Positions 46,262-57,249 of a DNA stretch of 64,000 nucleotides are shown here, piece after piece. The notes below the pieces were generated by a model, which made no database searches, was not told the DNA's origin, and saw only the letters and a list, made by a program, of their open reading frames with translations. Origin of the DNA: Lunularia cruciata (lineage: Eukaryota > Streptophyta > Marchantiopsida > Lunulariales > Lunulariaceae); the NCBI GenBank assembly GCA_948567375.1, contig OX419757.1, positions 74,717,836 through 74,781,835 of the forward strand. The letters run 5' to 3'. Position 1 is the first letter of the stretch, and each line of letters opens with the position of its first letter. Made by a program: the position numbers and the translations under genes.

Positions 46262-46455
46262 ATCCCTATCAATGATCATGAGAAGTACGAAGTTGATTGT
46301 ATCCTTGCACGTGGTCACATTCAACGAGGATGCCAACAACATATTGAGTACAAGGTCCTTTAGAAAGTGTATCCCCTTCATGATGCCACATGGGAACCTC
46401 TTTCTCACCTCCAAAATGCACAAATGGCCATCCAGGAGTTTGAAGCTTCAATGGC
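46262..46455 (+). pseudogene. Chromodomain at the end of the GYP-C integrase
   Basis: Across one frameshift and a stop one reads DHEKYEVDCILARGHIQRG, then HIEYKVL-stop-KVYPLHDATWEPLSHLQNA. The ATWEP block is diagnostic. Chromodomains bind methylated histone H3 and direct chromovirus integration to heterochromatin. Confidence 0.8.
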
Positions 46456-46477
46456 AACAAGGACGTCACCAACTAGC

Positions 46478-46489
46478 GGTGGGGAAATA
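46478..46489 (+). other. Polypurine tract of GYP-C
   Basis: GGTGGGGAAATA immediately precedes the 3' LTR and is the expected plus-strand primer. Confidence 0.65.
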
Positions 46490-46897
46490 TATAACAATAT
46501 GGAGTTTAGCGACATAGTTAGTAGGGCTAATGAAGTAGAGAATAAGCCAAATTAGCCCATAATATTCCAAAAGCATCTAGGAAGCTTCTTGGGAAGCTTC
46601 TTGATTAGCTTAACTTGCACCCCAAGCAGGTAGCTTCTAGAAGGAAGCTTCTAAAAGCTTCCAACTAGTTTACCTTACACGCCAAGTAGACAACTTCTAG
46701 AAGAAAACTTCTTGAGAAGCTTCTTGGTTAACTTGGCTTTCACTCTAAGAAATTGGCTCAAGGAAGCTTCTTGAGAAGCTTCTAGAGGGCCTTGTATGCT
46801 ACTTATAAATACCAAAGCCAAAGCTCATGCTAGGCATTCGGAGTTTTCCCACATTCAAGTGTCCCAATGTGAGTTTCCTTGGACTCAATCTTTTACA
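46490..46897 (+). mobile_element. 3' LTR of GYP-C
   Basis: 408 bp, TATAACAATATGGAG (first G mutated to A) to CTTTTACA, followed by the ATTGT duplication. It is clearly diverged from the 5' LTR, so the insertion is not recent. Confidence 0.9.
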
Positions 46898-46902
46898 ATT
46901 GT

Positions 46903-47204
46903 CTTGCACTTCTATCATGTATTTTTGCTCATCCTCATCCACATCTTGATGCCCGTCTTGATGAAGATGAGACACCATTTATCTTCTCTCCTTGGAGCTG
47001 AAAAAATTCAAACCCAAACACAAATGGGCTACAAATTTGCCTTTTGTAGGTCCAATTGTTCTCCAATTCCAAATCATATGCCTCATCCTCAGATAGAAAC
47101 AACTTCCCCAATTCACATTCTCTACTGCAAACATGAGATGGAAGAAGATCACTTGCTGCTCCATGATATATGTAGTCTGATCCAGCTTCATCATTAGCCA
47201 TCAT
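46903..47204 (-). pseudogene. Charged minus-strand ORF interrupted by GYP-C, upstream part
   Basis: ORF 46935-47204 (89 codons, MMANDEAGSDYIYHGAASDL, then an acidic SEDEAYDLELENN stretch). No known domain. It lies on the other side of the GYP-C insertion from 40690-41302 and may be the same broken gene. Confidence 0.3.
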
Positions 47205-48235
47205 AGTCTTGATGATACTTTGCCTCCTTGGGTCTACATAGTATCTACCTTGTAGCCATTCTTCTTCTGAGGTTGACTAAAAGAAGCCTTCAATTCCTCT
47301 ATTTCTTCTAACAAATTACACTTCTAATCAAAGGTGAATTCTAGTGTGCTCTCATGCCTCTTTCCCCAATACTAATCTCTAGTCTGCATTGGTCCAACAA
47401 GCAGGATTTCTCTCACTTCCCTTCCTTAGTTGGTTTGTCTTTGCACTTACTAGCTATAATCTCAACTATGAAATTTGGAAAACTAAGATTCTAGTCCCAT
47501 GCTAAGAAGGTGATCCAAAGTTAGCTTAAGACTTCAAAACTTGCTAGAATATCAATTTGTATAATCATAAGGTTTTGGACCAAGATGCTTGAAACTTATT
47601 TCCCACTCTTCATTGGTATCTTGCTCTTCTCTACACTTGGTTTTGTCCAAATGAATCTTGCAATTTGATTATCAATTCTAACCCAAGTTTCAAAGTTGGG
47701 CAAAGGAACAAGATAATCTCTCAACATTGCAAATTCTCCTCAATGAAATCTTGATTTTATACTCACTTGATGCACTAGCATTCTTCAGTCTAACTTTAGT
47801 TGAGAATCACATCTTCTACATCCCTTACTCTTGTCACTTTTGAATTTATCCTCACACAAAGTAGCCATTTGTAGAGGTACTTTCTTGGCTAGTACAGCTT
47901 GAGTGAAGGTTGTTAAGGATACTCAGATTGGGTTACTCATTCCAATGTAAAGTGTCCTCACTTTGAGTCTTTTATCCTTCTAAGTCCAATTTGAGTCTTC
48001 ATCTCCTCCGATCAAAAGTCTACTTCCTTGGATCAGATCAGACTTTTTACTTTGAATCCCAAAACACAACACTTCTCTTCATCTATCTTCACCTTTCTAC
48101 TTAAAAATACACTTTCTATCCTAAAACTACCACACCCCAAAAATGTGGGTACCATTTTTTTTTGTAGATGCATCTTGGTTTGTACCGACTATGACATGAA
48201 GATGGTAGAAGCTAAAGCTACCTAGCAAGATGATT
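47205..48235. other. Unassigned sequence
   Basis: No gene or element terminus was recognised. Confidence 0.35.
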
Positions 48236-48990
48236 AGGACACAATAGTTAAATTTTTTGTGTACAACATCATCCAAGTATGGATGTCCCCTAGAATTGGT
48301 AAGCAATAGAGGAGTACACTTTTTGAATGGCCTAGTGGAGTCCTTCACCAAACATTTATAGATCAAGCATTGGAAGACCACTCCCCTACAACCCAAAGGT
48401 GATTGGCTTGATCAAGAAGGCAAATGGACTTCTATGCAAAATTTTGAACAAGGTTATAGTTTATTACACCTATGATTGGGACAAAAAAATACCAATGGCA
48501 TTGTGTGCTTACTGCACCATAGAGAAGATCATTATAAAACACATGCCATACTTCTTGACCTTTGGTCTATGTCCAATCTTTCTGGTGGAATTTCAAGTAC
48601 CAACCTACCAAATCCTCTCAATGGAGCAAATGTCACAAGAAGAGAACAAAGATATTCAATTGCAATAATTGATGTTTCTAGAAGAGAAATGGAATGTCTC
48701 TTACAAATGCACCAAGGCTACTCAATTGCAAAGGAAGGAGCATCATGGTAGAAAAATCAAACTTTTGCATGTAGCCAAAGGAGATCTAGTATTATTGTAT
48801 TAATGTATTATATTATCTAGGAAATTGCATCTTAGATGGATGAGACCATATCAAATAAAGAGCATTTATGATAGTAGTTTGTTATAAGTAGCTGATCTAT
48901 AAGGAAATTTATTTACCACCCAAATCAATGGTTGGCAACCAATGTGTGTTTGTAGGAATACTCACATTTGAGGAGGGAAGTATGTGGTGC
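48236..48990 (+). pseudogene. Ty3/gypsy integrase fragment
   Basis: Frame pieces read NGLLCKILNKVI, YTYDWDKKIPMALCAYCTIEK, KHMPYFLTFGLCPIFLVEFQVP, then KLLHVAKGDLVLLY and RKLHLRWMRPYQIKSIYDS. This is the C-terminal half of an integrase core plus the GPY/F module of a gypsy element different from the other three here. No LTRs were found nearby. 48991-49380 shows nothing recognisable. Confidence 0.7.
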
Positions 48991-49389
48991 CCATATTTTT
49001 GCATCATGTTGTCTTTAATTTCATCTTTATTTTTGAGAAAATCATAGGTTACTACAATCCTCAAGGAGGAAGCTCTTAAATATAGCATTCTTCTTGGTTG
49101 TGCTTAATGAGCCAACAACATGAAGCAAAGAGTATAAGCCAAAAGGTCAACTAGATAGCTCTAATTTGCAATTGAGTATTATTTTCCCAACTTTCCTAAT
49201 TTCTGGCCAAACCACATCCATCCTCATTTCAAGCAAAGATGGTGATTATTTATAAACCCATGAGGAAGGCCTCCAAAGCTATTCTTAAAAGTCCAATAGT
49301 GAGTTAATAGGTATTGTACTATAAGAGAGAAGTAATCCAAAGCAAGAATTTAGGTTTCTTGGTCTTTATTGGGATTTGATAGATTTTGA

Positions 49390-51000
49390 GATGATCCATG
49401 AGACAATGGGAAGGAGGGAAGAATAGTGTGGATGTGAGAGAGAAATCTTATCCTTGGACCAAATGACATTGGAAGAATGCTCTCAGCCCAAATGTAGGCC
49501 TATCAAGGGCAATGACTATTGATACTAAGTACTTCAACAAGGAGTTGACCCCATAGATAAAGTCTACCTTTGGAGAATTGTGCAACCAAAACAATGGTTG
49601 GAGGGTTCTTAGTTATAAGGATCCAGCCCAAAGTGCAATATTCAAGGCAGTTGTAAAGTTGTTCTTACACAAATGGATGACTTACCTAACCAATGGTCAA
49701 GAAGTTTTCTTCCACAAAATGTATATGGTGAACCTAGGAATTGGGCTCACATGTTTTACCTACAAGCCCAAATCCTTCACCAAGATTTCTTGGACAAAGG
49801 AAGAGCCACCTACCTAGTCACATTCATGATCCATTTCTACATATTTCTTAATTACTAAAAGAGGAAGAATGGATAAGATTTCTTGCCCACTACCCTTCCA
49901 CATGGTACTTTGCTTCCCAACCCAAAGGGAAATTGATGATCAAGACATATCAAGAAGCAAACATAGAATTTGTTAAGACACACAAATTTATGCTTGTGAA
50001 GGAAGAAGTAGCATGACCAAAACCCAAGAAGAAGCATTTTCTTCTAGTTCAAACTACCACTCCAACAAAGAAGAGAGCAAAGAAGACCCTCCAATTGTCA
50101 AAGTGACTTCAAACAAAGAGGAAGAAGCGACATCAGAGGAAGATACCAATAAGGAAGAAAAGATCAAGAGGAAGAAGGATCTTTTACTTGATAGGGTACC
50201 ACAAAAGGAGAAGAAGAAGAAGAGTATGAGGATGCTCAATCTGCTCCCCATCCAAAACCCTCAAAAAATTAAGAAAGCAAGGGAGAAGGAGTATAAGAAA
50301 GGATAATCAATCCCTTACTTGAACCTCTTAATCTTACTCCTCAACCCCCTATCATTGGAGAAGGAGGTTGCACCATCAAAAGAAGGGAAGGAACTTTGGG
50401 TTGAAGTTCAAGAAGAAATTTGGCTCAAAGATAAGAATGGAGCCAAAGATAAGAAGATTGATATCAAGGTCAAGAATACTACAACACCAGTAGCAAAAGA
50501 ACTAAAAGTCCTTGAATTTGGGCAAGTATAACTTGAATTGGCGCAACTTCAAATGGAGAAGAAGGCGATGTAAATCAACTACAAAGACCAATTGCAAGCA
50601 AGATATGAAGAGGTGCAAAGCCTATATAATAATCTCAATGATACCATAGTTTGGAATGCCACTCTAGACCTTCAAATGCTTGAATATATGAAGGAGGTGG
50701 CATTGTTGTTGGAAACCCAAGCAAAGGAACTAGCATTGTCAATTGAGAAAGAAGCCAAACAAGAGCAAAAGCACAAGGCATTGGAGGAGGGATTTCAAGA
50801 AAGGTGTATATAGTTGGAGGAGAAGAAGAAGAAAGGAATCTAATGAGTCAAGAAGTTCAGACTCAATTTATGGAGCTACTCTAAAAGGATTCCTATTTAA
50901 CCTCTTGGACATGAACCACTCTCAAAAGAAGGTAGTGTCATCCATTATAGCATGCTATAGCAAAAAGAAAACAAAAGGATCACTTTCACTCTAAATTCTA
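49390..51000 (+). pseudogene. UF1 family copy 5
   Basis: MIHETMGRREE matches MIHEMRGKREK of copy 2. Further blocks are DTKYFNKELTP, the VVKLFLHKWMTYLTNGQEVFFHKMY block, NWAHMFYLQA and FMIHFYIFLNY, spread over several frames. A Lys/Glu-rich linker (50013-50306) and a coiled-coil frame (50592-50813, YEEVQSLYNNLND, ETQAKELALSIEKEAKQEQK) follow. 51001-51418 has no further recognisable gene. Confidence 0.55.
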
Positions 51001-51418
51001 ACCAAGATTGCTCTTGAATGTGAGGGATTGCTTCACTCCAGGTGCCACTCCATCCCAAATTCATTGTCATTGCATCCTTCCCAAAAGGTATAATTTACAA
51101 GACTCGCTTCAAATTGGCCTCACCTCTACTCTTGCTTAGAGACATTGACAACACATAAAATAGATAGAAAGGATGACTGCATTAAGAAAATGAAGGATGT
51201 GAAGACCACATCAAGCCATACAAGGGAGAGATGAAAAGGTAAAAAGGGGTTAAGCACCAATAGAGTCTATATGAGAAATTTGCCCCATAGCACCTAAGAT
51301 ATCCAAGCTATGCAAGTCTTGTGGTCTATAAACAATTGGAGCATCCAAAGAAGCATCACCTAGTGTGATTGCTCTCCTATGGATTGTACCAGCCACTACC
51401 CTCTATAGAGTAGTGGAC

Positions 51419-52110
51419 TGTAACACCCATATGTGCATGTGTGTGGTATTGTGATATTTAACTTGGTATTACAAGTACTTAAGAGATATTATTTATATAG
51501 AAATAAAGGATGGTTCTATATTAGTCATAATTAGCTAAATTTAGTCATAGCTAAGATAGAGGGGACCTTACTTTAGAGGAAGTAGAAAAGATGAGCACCA
51601 CTATTTTGGATTTTAGTGTATTGACTTGGTATTATTCTTAGGTGTTTGGCTTTGAGGAAAGAGTTGAGAACTCTTGGGCCCGCAAGCCTTTTTGTTTTGG
51701 ATTCTTCTTTAGTCCAAGGATAGCCCATGTGAAGGAATCCTTGACTTAGTGGTTGGGTCAAGATAAGACCACATGCTTAGGGGAATATGCCCATGTGAAT
51801 GGATATTCCTTTCTACTTTTTTGACTTTACTTGACTTTTAGTCTAGTAACTTGAGTTACTACGGTAATTAGTAACTTTGGTATGTAACTATTTCACAAGT
51901 ATATAAGCAAGGGGTGAGGAAGTACTCATCATCCTTTCATTTGCACTATCCCTCTCTCATTGAGTTCTCTAGTGAGCAATGTTTTGAGTCTTGGAGTGTT
52001 AGCCTTGGAGGAGTATGATGGAGTTTGGGTTCCTTGCCTTCTTAGTCCATGGTGCGCTACCATAATAGCCATCAGAGATTCATCCTAAGTGAGAGACAAG
52101 CCGGCTCACA
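51419..52110 (+). mobile_element. 5' LTR of GYP-D
   Basis: TGTAACACCCATATG to GGCTCACA. A likely core promoter is near 51899-51907 (AGTATATAAGC). Confidence 0.92.
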
Positions 52111-52114
52111 TTTT

Positions 52115-52133
52115 TGGTTCCGTTGCTGGGATC
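52115..52133 (+). other. Primer-binding site of GYP-D (tRNA-Asp type)
   Basis: TGGTTCCGTTGCTGGGATC resembles TGGCGCCGTTGCCGGGGAT, used by plant gypsy elements primed by tRNA-Asp, with a few mismatches. Confidence 0.6.
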
Positions 52134-52969
52134 TCTCTAGAAGGCAAGATAATGTTCGGCGTTCAATTCTACATTAGGCAGAAGGAGGCTATGAGAGCTC
52201 ACTTGGAGAGAACATTAGGAGAGGAGAGGGTTGAACTTATGTTAGAGAACCAAGATCCATTTTTATACCCTGTAGTTCATTATGATGTCTTTGAGGTGAT
52301 TTTGTACATCTTGTACACATGAGAGGAATTGGAGAGATTGTGTGAGGTGGATTGCAGATTTTTGGGATTAAGGTGATTTTGGGCAAAATCTCAAGTTTTA
52401 GATCTGGACTTGAGATTTCTACACATGATAGCTTGGGTTATCTTTCAGTTAGCACACTTGAAATTATTGTGAGAGCTTCTATGCGCACTAGGCTAGAATT
52501 TTTGAAAGTTGATAGGGTAAAGTGCTCCCGCAACTACATGCTCTTTGGAAAATTGTACAAATCCTGCCATTTCTTTACTTTTCAGTGAATTTTCCTAAAA
52601 CTTTCCAAGAAAATTCAATGCATTGTATCCTACCTGCTGCCACAAAAATTAGAGAGAGATCGTTCTTGCGCATGTAGTAATGAGTTTTTGAAGTGAAGGG
52701 GGTAGATTTCAGACCAAATCTGAAATATGGGTGCTGAATAGAAAGGTGTCTAGGCCAAATGACTCGATGAAAAGATCTGAAATTTTGCAGGGAGTGATGC
52801 CCTAGAGTTGTGATCAAGTGTGCCAAATTTCAGAGGACTGTGACATAGTGGTTGGGAGATTTGAGTGACATTGTGAGGAAGGGTCAATTCTGCAGAGTGG
52901 AGATCTCATGCATGAGGAGTTTGAGATCAACAAAAAGCATGTTTGAGTGTTTAGATTCATCTTGGGAAC

Positions 52970-53443
52970 ATGGAGGGTCATCAAGAATGGAAATTGAGAT
53001 TATGCAAGGTTCCCCAAGGGTTTGAGGTGATTATAGGGGTGGATTTGAGGAAAAGAGAGTTTACATTAGAATTTGAAGAGAGTGTTGAGAGGATTCAAAA
53101 ACCTACACCACTTGGAGAAAAGAGTGAGTCTAAGTGCTTTCTATGTGGAGAGAAGGGACATAAGGCAAGTTCATGTCCACTGACCTTTGAGAGCAAGAGA
53201 TTGAGGGAAAGGAGAGGCTTACTTGACTTGGGTTTGCATGTTGGACCTTCTTCACCAAGATTAGGAGGGAGAAGATCTAAGACCAAGGAGTTATGTGAGG
53301 TTTGTGGAGTGGAAGGACTTCCAAAAGGACATGAGTGTAGTGGAGTAAAAGCACTTTTGGAGACTTTGGTGAAGGATCTTGGAGAGAGACTTAGTACAAC
53401 TATAGAAATACTACCACCTTCATCAGCTAGTTCTCAAGATTAG
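52970..53443 (+). CDS. GYP-D upstream ORF with zinc knuckle
   Basis: An intact 157-codon frame, MEGHQEWKLRLCKVPQGFEV to a TAG. CFLCGEKGHKASSCP (residues 57-71) is an exact CX2CX4HX4C knuckle. A second cluster CEVCGVEGLPKGHEC (108-122) could bind another zinc. It ends in a Ser-rich tail. The frame lies before the gag start at 53677, the reverse of the usual order (capsid then knuckle). It may be the surviving C-terminal part of a first gag-like ORF, whose N-terminal part (52137-52900, VQFYIRQKEAMRAHLERTL) is broken, or a captured gene segment. Function is unknown beyond likely nucleic-acid binding. Confidence 0.6.
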   Translation: MEGHQEWKLRLCKVPQGFEVIIGVDLRKREFTLEFEESVERIQKPTPLGEKSESKCFLCGEKGHKASSCPLTFESKRLRERRGLLDLGLHVGPSSPRLGGRRSKTKELCEVCGVEGLPKGHECSGVKALLETLVKDLGERLSTTIEILPPSSASSQD

Positions 53444-53676
53444 TGATGGAGATAATCTTTCAACTTATGGATAAACTATCCATGAGAGTTAGATTAATAT
53501 GCACTCTAGAATTTGATGTTGCTATAGAAATCTTGGAGAAACCTGAACCTTTTGTGTTCCCTAGAGTGGATTATTCTCAGATGGTGTTAGTCATGTATAT
53601 ACTTTGTTAGTAATAGAGTGAGAGAAAAGAAAAGAGAAAAAAAAATTGAGAGAAAGAAAGATAGTGAGAGGTTAAG

Positions 53677-53790
53677 ATGGGGAAACTTCCGGTTTTCTTT
53701 GGCAAGGATGGAGAAGATATGGAGGCCTTTGTAAGAGACTTCAAGAGAACTTGTCATCTTCTCATTTTCCAACAAGGCTTATGCATTGAC
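53677..53790 (+). pseudogene. GYP-D gag N-terminus, joined to polymerase by a deletion
   Basis: MGKLPVFFGKDGEDMEAFVRDFKRTC is a typical gypsy gag start (VFFGKD-E-D-x-AFVRDF). After about 26 residues the sequence passes into the region preceding RNase H, showing an internal deletion that removed protease and the polymerase palm. Confidence 0.65.
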
Positions 53791-54754
53791 CATCAACATG
53801 AAGAAGGATGTAGATTACATGGTGATTTTGGAAGACAAGGAGGCTCTCAAAGCTTTTGAGGAGCTCAAGAAATCCCTTGTTGTAGCTCCAATTCTTGCTA
53901 AACCTGATTGGAGTAAGCCTTTCATCCTCTACACTAATGCTTCTAATGTAGCTATAGGATGCACTCTTAGTCAATTAGACCAAGATGGGCATGATCATCC
54001 AATAGCTTATGCTAGTAGGCAGATGGTTTCAGCAGAGAAGAACTACTCTGTCACGGAGAGAGAAGGGTTGGCAGTGATCTTTGGTCTCAAGAAGTTTAGA
54101 CACTACTTGATTGGAGGGAAAGCCACCATTGTCACGGATCACAAGGCTTTGAAGTACATCTTCAACAAGCCTAATATTGAAGGGAGACTAGCAAGATGGA
54201 TGATACTCTTGTCTGAGTATGACTACACCATTGAGGATAGGCCAGGAAAGAAACATGCAAATGCTGATTTGTTATCTAGAGCCTATGATCATGATGGAGA
54301 TGAGCCAGTGGATGACTCCTTCCCAAATGAGGAGCTCATGACAATCTCAATCACTCAAGAGGTTCCAATGGAGTACAAGGAGATTGTGGACTTTGTGACA
54401 AGAGGTAACTATCTAGAAGGGATGCATGCTAGGGAGAGGAAGGCCCTTGTAGCAAGATCTAGACCTTACACAATGGTGGAGGATATTCTTTTTCACCAAG
54501 GAGCAGATGGTCTACTTCGAAGAGCAGTGTGTAAGGAAGAGTCTATCCTACTCATAAAGGAGTTTCATGAAGGTTTAGTATGTGGAGGACACTTTGCAGG
54601 AAAGGTGATTGCTTTCAAGATTCTAGATGCAGGTTACCATTGGAGAGGGATTTTCAAGGATTGTCTTGATTATTGCAAAACTTGTCATGTTTCTCAAGCT
54701 TTTGCTAGAAAGTCTACATCCACTCCACCACTTAGATCAATTCTATTGCTATGA
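53786..54754 (+). CDS. GYP-D RNase H and integrase zinc domain
   Basis: A 322-codon open frame. AFEELKKSLVVAPILAKPDW ends the polymerase connection. FILYTNASNVAIGCTLSQ starts RNase H (first Asp of the usual TDAS is Asn). YASRQMVSAEKNYSVTEREGLAV and TDHKALKYIF, RPGKKHANADLLSR complete it. The integrase HHCC domain (EFHEGLVCGGHFAGKV ... CLDYCKTCHV) follows. The frame ends at a TGA (54752-54754) in place of an expected CGA. Confidence 0.85.
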   Translation: MTINMKKDVDYMVILEDKEALKAFEELKKSLVVAPILAKPDWSKPFILYTNASNVAIGCTLSQLDQDGHDHPIAYASRQMVSAEKNYSVTEREGLAVIFGLKKFRHYLIGGKATIVTDHKALKYIFNKPNIEGRLARWMILLSEYDYTIEDRPGKKHANADLLSRAYDHDGDEPVDDSFPNEELMTISITQEVPMEYKEIVDFVTRGNYLEGMHARERKALVARSRPYTMVEDILFHQGADGLLRRAVCKEESILLIKEFHEGLVCGGHFAGKVIAFKILDAGYHWRGIFKDCLDYCKTCHVSQAFARKSTSTPPLRSILLL

Positions 54755-55638
54755 CCTTTTGAGAAGTGAGGAATTGATTTTGTAGGTCCTCTCAATAGAA
54801 CCCCAAGGAACAATTGGTACATTGTGGTAGTTACTGATTACCTTACCTATTGGGTTGAGGCTAGACCATTGAGGGACAAGAATGAAGATGAAGTGGGTAG
54901 ATTTCTTTATGAACGCATTATCACTAGGTTTGGATGCCCTTTGGAGTTAGTTTCTGATAGAGGAGGAGAGTTTACATGAAGCATTACTACAGCCATGCTA
55001 CGTCATTTCTCTATCACACATAGAGTAACTACATCCTATAAGCCAAATTCCAATGGCTTGGCAAAGAGAACCAATCAGACCTTGTGCATGATGTTGGCCA
55101 AAGATGTAGAAATGGAGGGGGCTAAACATCATTGGGACAAGAGGATTCATGCAGTTTTGTGGGAGTATAGGACAACCATGAAGACTTCCACCGGATTTTC
55201 TCCATTTCAATTGGTGTATGGTATTGAGTCTACCTTACCTATTCACTTTGATCTTCCTATGTTCCAAAGCATTCATAGGAGATTGAAGAAAGCACAAGGA
55301 GGTGATGAGAGAAGTCAAGAAAGGATCAACTCATGGAGTTGGAAGAGGCAAGAGCAGTTGCTATGGTTCGAGTGGAGCAAGCCCAAAGGAAACAAAAGGA
55401 GAGCTACAACAAGAGGCAAGGCAAGAAGAAGGTGGAGACTTTCAAAGAAGGTGATTGGGTAATGTTGTTTGATTCCATTCGATTCAAGAGAGTGCAAAAG
55501 AAGTTTTTGCCTAAGTACTTTGGACCTTTCATAATGGAGAAGGTGTGGGGCAATTACACCTATGATCTCAAGGAGTTGGGAGGAAGACACTTTGATAGAA
55601 TCAACCATGATAAGTTGAAGATGTACCATAGAAGGTAG
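54755..55638 (+). pseudogene. GYP-D integrase core and C-terminus
   Basis: GIDFVGPLNRTPRNNWYIVV and LVSDRGGEF give the two catalytic Asp. At the position of the catalytic Glu the sequence is NGLAKRTNQTL, so Glu is Lys. WEYRTTMKTSTGFSPFQLVYG ends the core. The C-terminal module (KKKVETFKEGDWVMLFDS ... KFLPKYFGPFIMEKVW, ORF 55333-55638) is in another frame. No chromodomain or PHD finger follows. Confidence 0.85.
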
Positions 55639-55686
55639 AGAGACCTTCACTTTGAGGACAAAGTGAAAACTTAGTTCGGGGGTAAA

Positions 55687-56378
55687 TGAAACACCCATAT
55701 GTGCATGTGTGTGGTATTGTGATATTTAACTTGGTATTACAAGTACTTAAGAGATATTATTTATATAGAAATAAAGGATGGTTCTATATTAGTCATAATT
55801 AGCTAAATTTAGTCATAGCTAAGATAGAGGGGACCTTACTTTAGAGGAAGTAGAAAAGATGAGCACCACTATTTTGGATTTTAGTGTGTTGACTTGGTAT
55901 TATTCTTAGGTGTTTGGCTTTGAGGAAAGAGTTGAGAACTCTTGGGCCCGCAAGCCTTTTTGTTTTGGATTCTTCTTTAGTCCAAGGATAGCCCATGTGA
56001 AGGAATCCTTGACTTAGTGGTTGGGTCAAGATAAGATCACATGCTTAGGGGAATATGCCCATGTGAATGGATATTCCTTTCTACTTTTTTGACTTTACTT
56101 GACTTTTAGTCTAGTAACTTGAGTTACTACGGTAATTAGTAACTTTGGTATGTAACTATTTCACAAGTATATAAGCAAGGGGTGAGGAAGTACTCATCAT
56201 CCTTTCATTTGCACTATCCCTCTCTCATTGAGTTCTCTAGTGAGCAATGTTTTGAGTCTTGGAGTGTTAGCCTTGGAGGAGTATGATGGAGTTTGGGTTC
56301 CTTGCCTTCTTAGTCCATGGTGCGCTACCATAATAGCCATCAGAGGTTCATCCTGAGTGAGAGACAGGCCGGCTCACA
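55687..56378 (+). mobile_element. 3' LTR of GYP-D
   Basis: Begins TGAAACACCC (T to A at the third base) and ends GGCTCACA. It is preceded by TTCGGGGGTAAA, a short purine-rich primer candidate. Confidence 0.92.
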
Positions 56379-56382
56379 GGAC

Positions 56383-57249
56383 ACACACAGTCTAAAATAT
56401 ACTACAAAGTATGGGAGTGAGAGTGGTACCCATGGCACCTAACATGATAAGCTCTTGCGCACTCCTTGATGGATGTGTCATGCCATGTCCATCACTCCAT
56501 ATAACTCCAAGGCTAGAGGAACAAAGATGTGACCTTGTTGCATGCCCTATACTTGGAGACCTTGCAACCTGCTACTGTGCTTACTACCCATCCAAGGGGA
56601 TGGGTAATCACTCCTTCCAAAATTCTATCTTGCATTAGGTCTATAACCACAACACATAAAATAGAAAAACATAGAACTTGCAAATAATTTACCACACTCT
56701 TTATTGGTAATCAAAGTATGAAGAAACAAACACAAGTAACTTTGGTCCTTAGTCTTAAGTACCTTTTTGGTTTAAGCAAAAGGGATCAAGAGCCCAAGTA
56801 GTAGATCTCTTGAAAATCCTAATCTATATTGGACACCACTCACATAATATCCTAATCCTATCTTATCCAAATCACATATAGGTTGATTAAACACCTAACA
56901 CATTTCAAGGAAGGTGTCAGGTCTTCCCTCCTAATCTAATTTTATCCTACAACATTTGGACCTACAATTCCAAAATCTTTTACAAATTTGAGTGCATTCT
57001 TTAAGAAGTATATAAAATTCCAAGTGCCACCTACTATACAACTCCAAGTATTTAGCTAGATATGGTAGAGTACCATTGTACATGAAGGGCTTCCCTTTGG
57101 ATGAGTGCTTTTGGCTGGTTTTTGGAGCAGTGGAATACATTTGCCTCTTAGGTACCTAATTAACTAATTGGTTTGAGCTTGGTACCTAACTATTTCTAAT
57201 AGATAGGTTTGGTAGGTTGTTTTGAATTCTAATTGGTTTGCTCTCTTAA
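56383..57249. other. Unassigned sequence right of GYP-D
   Basis: No gene was recognised. Short open frames on both strands overlap and lack motifs. Confidence 0.35.

Larger units (their letters stand above)
41308..46897 (+). mobile_element. GYP-C: Ty3/gypsy chromovirus with LTRs and ATTGT target duplication
   Basis: Complete but dead element of about 5.6 kb: 5' LTR 41308-41709, primer site, gag, protease, three 60-bp coding repeats, reverse transcriptase, RNase H, integrase, chromodomain, polypurine tract and 3' LTR 46490-46897. ATTGT lies on both sides (41303-41307 and 46898-46902). A solo LTR of the same family is at 26838-27254. Stops and frameshifts occur throughout. Confidence 0.92.
51419..56378 (+). 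mobile_element. GYP-D: young Ty3/gypsy deletion derivative with 692-bp LTRs
   Basis: The two LTRs (51419-52110 and 55687-56378) are both 692 bp and differ at about six positions, nearly all transitions, so insertion is recent. GGAC flanks both sides (51415-51418 and 56379-56382). Inside are a primer site, an upstream ORF with a zinc knuckle, a gag start, the end of reverse transcriptase with RNase H, and integrase. The rest of gag, the protease and most of reverse transcriptase are missing, so it would need helper proteins. Parts of three more LTRs occur at 28035-28851 and 40332-40675. Confidence 0.92.
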
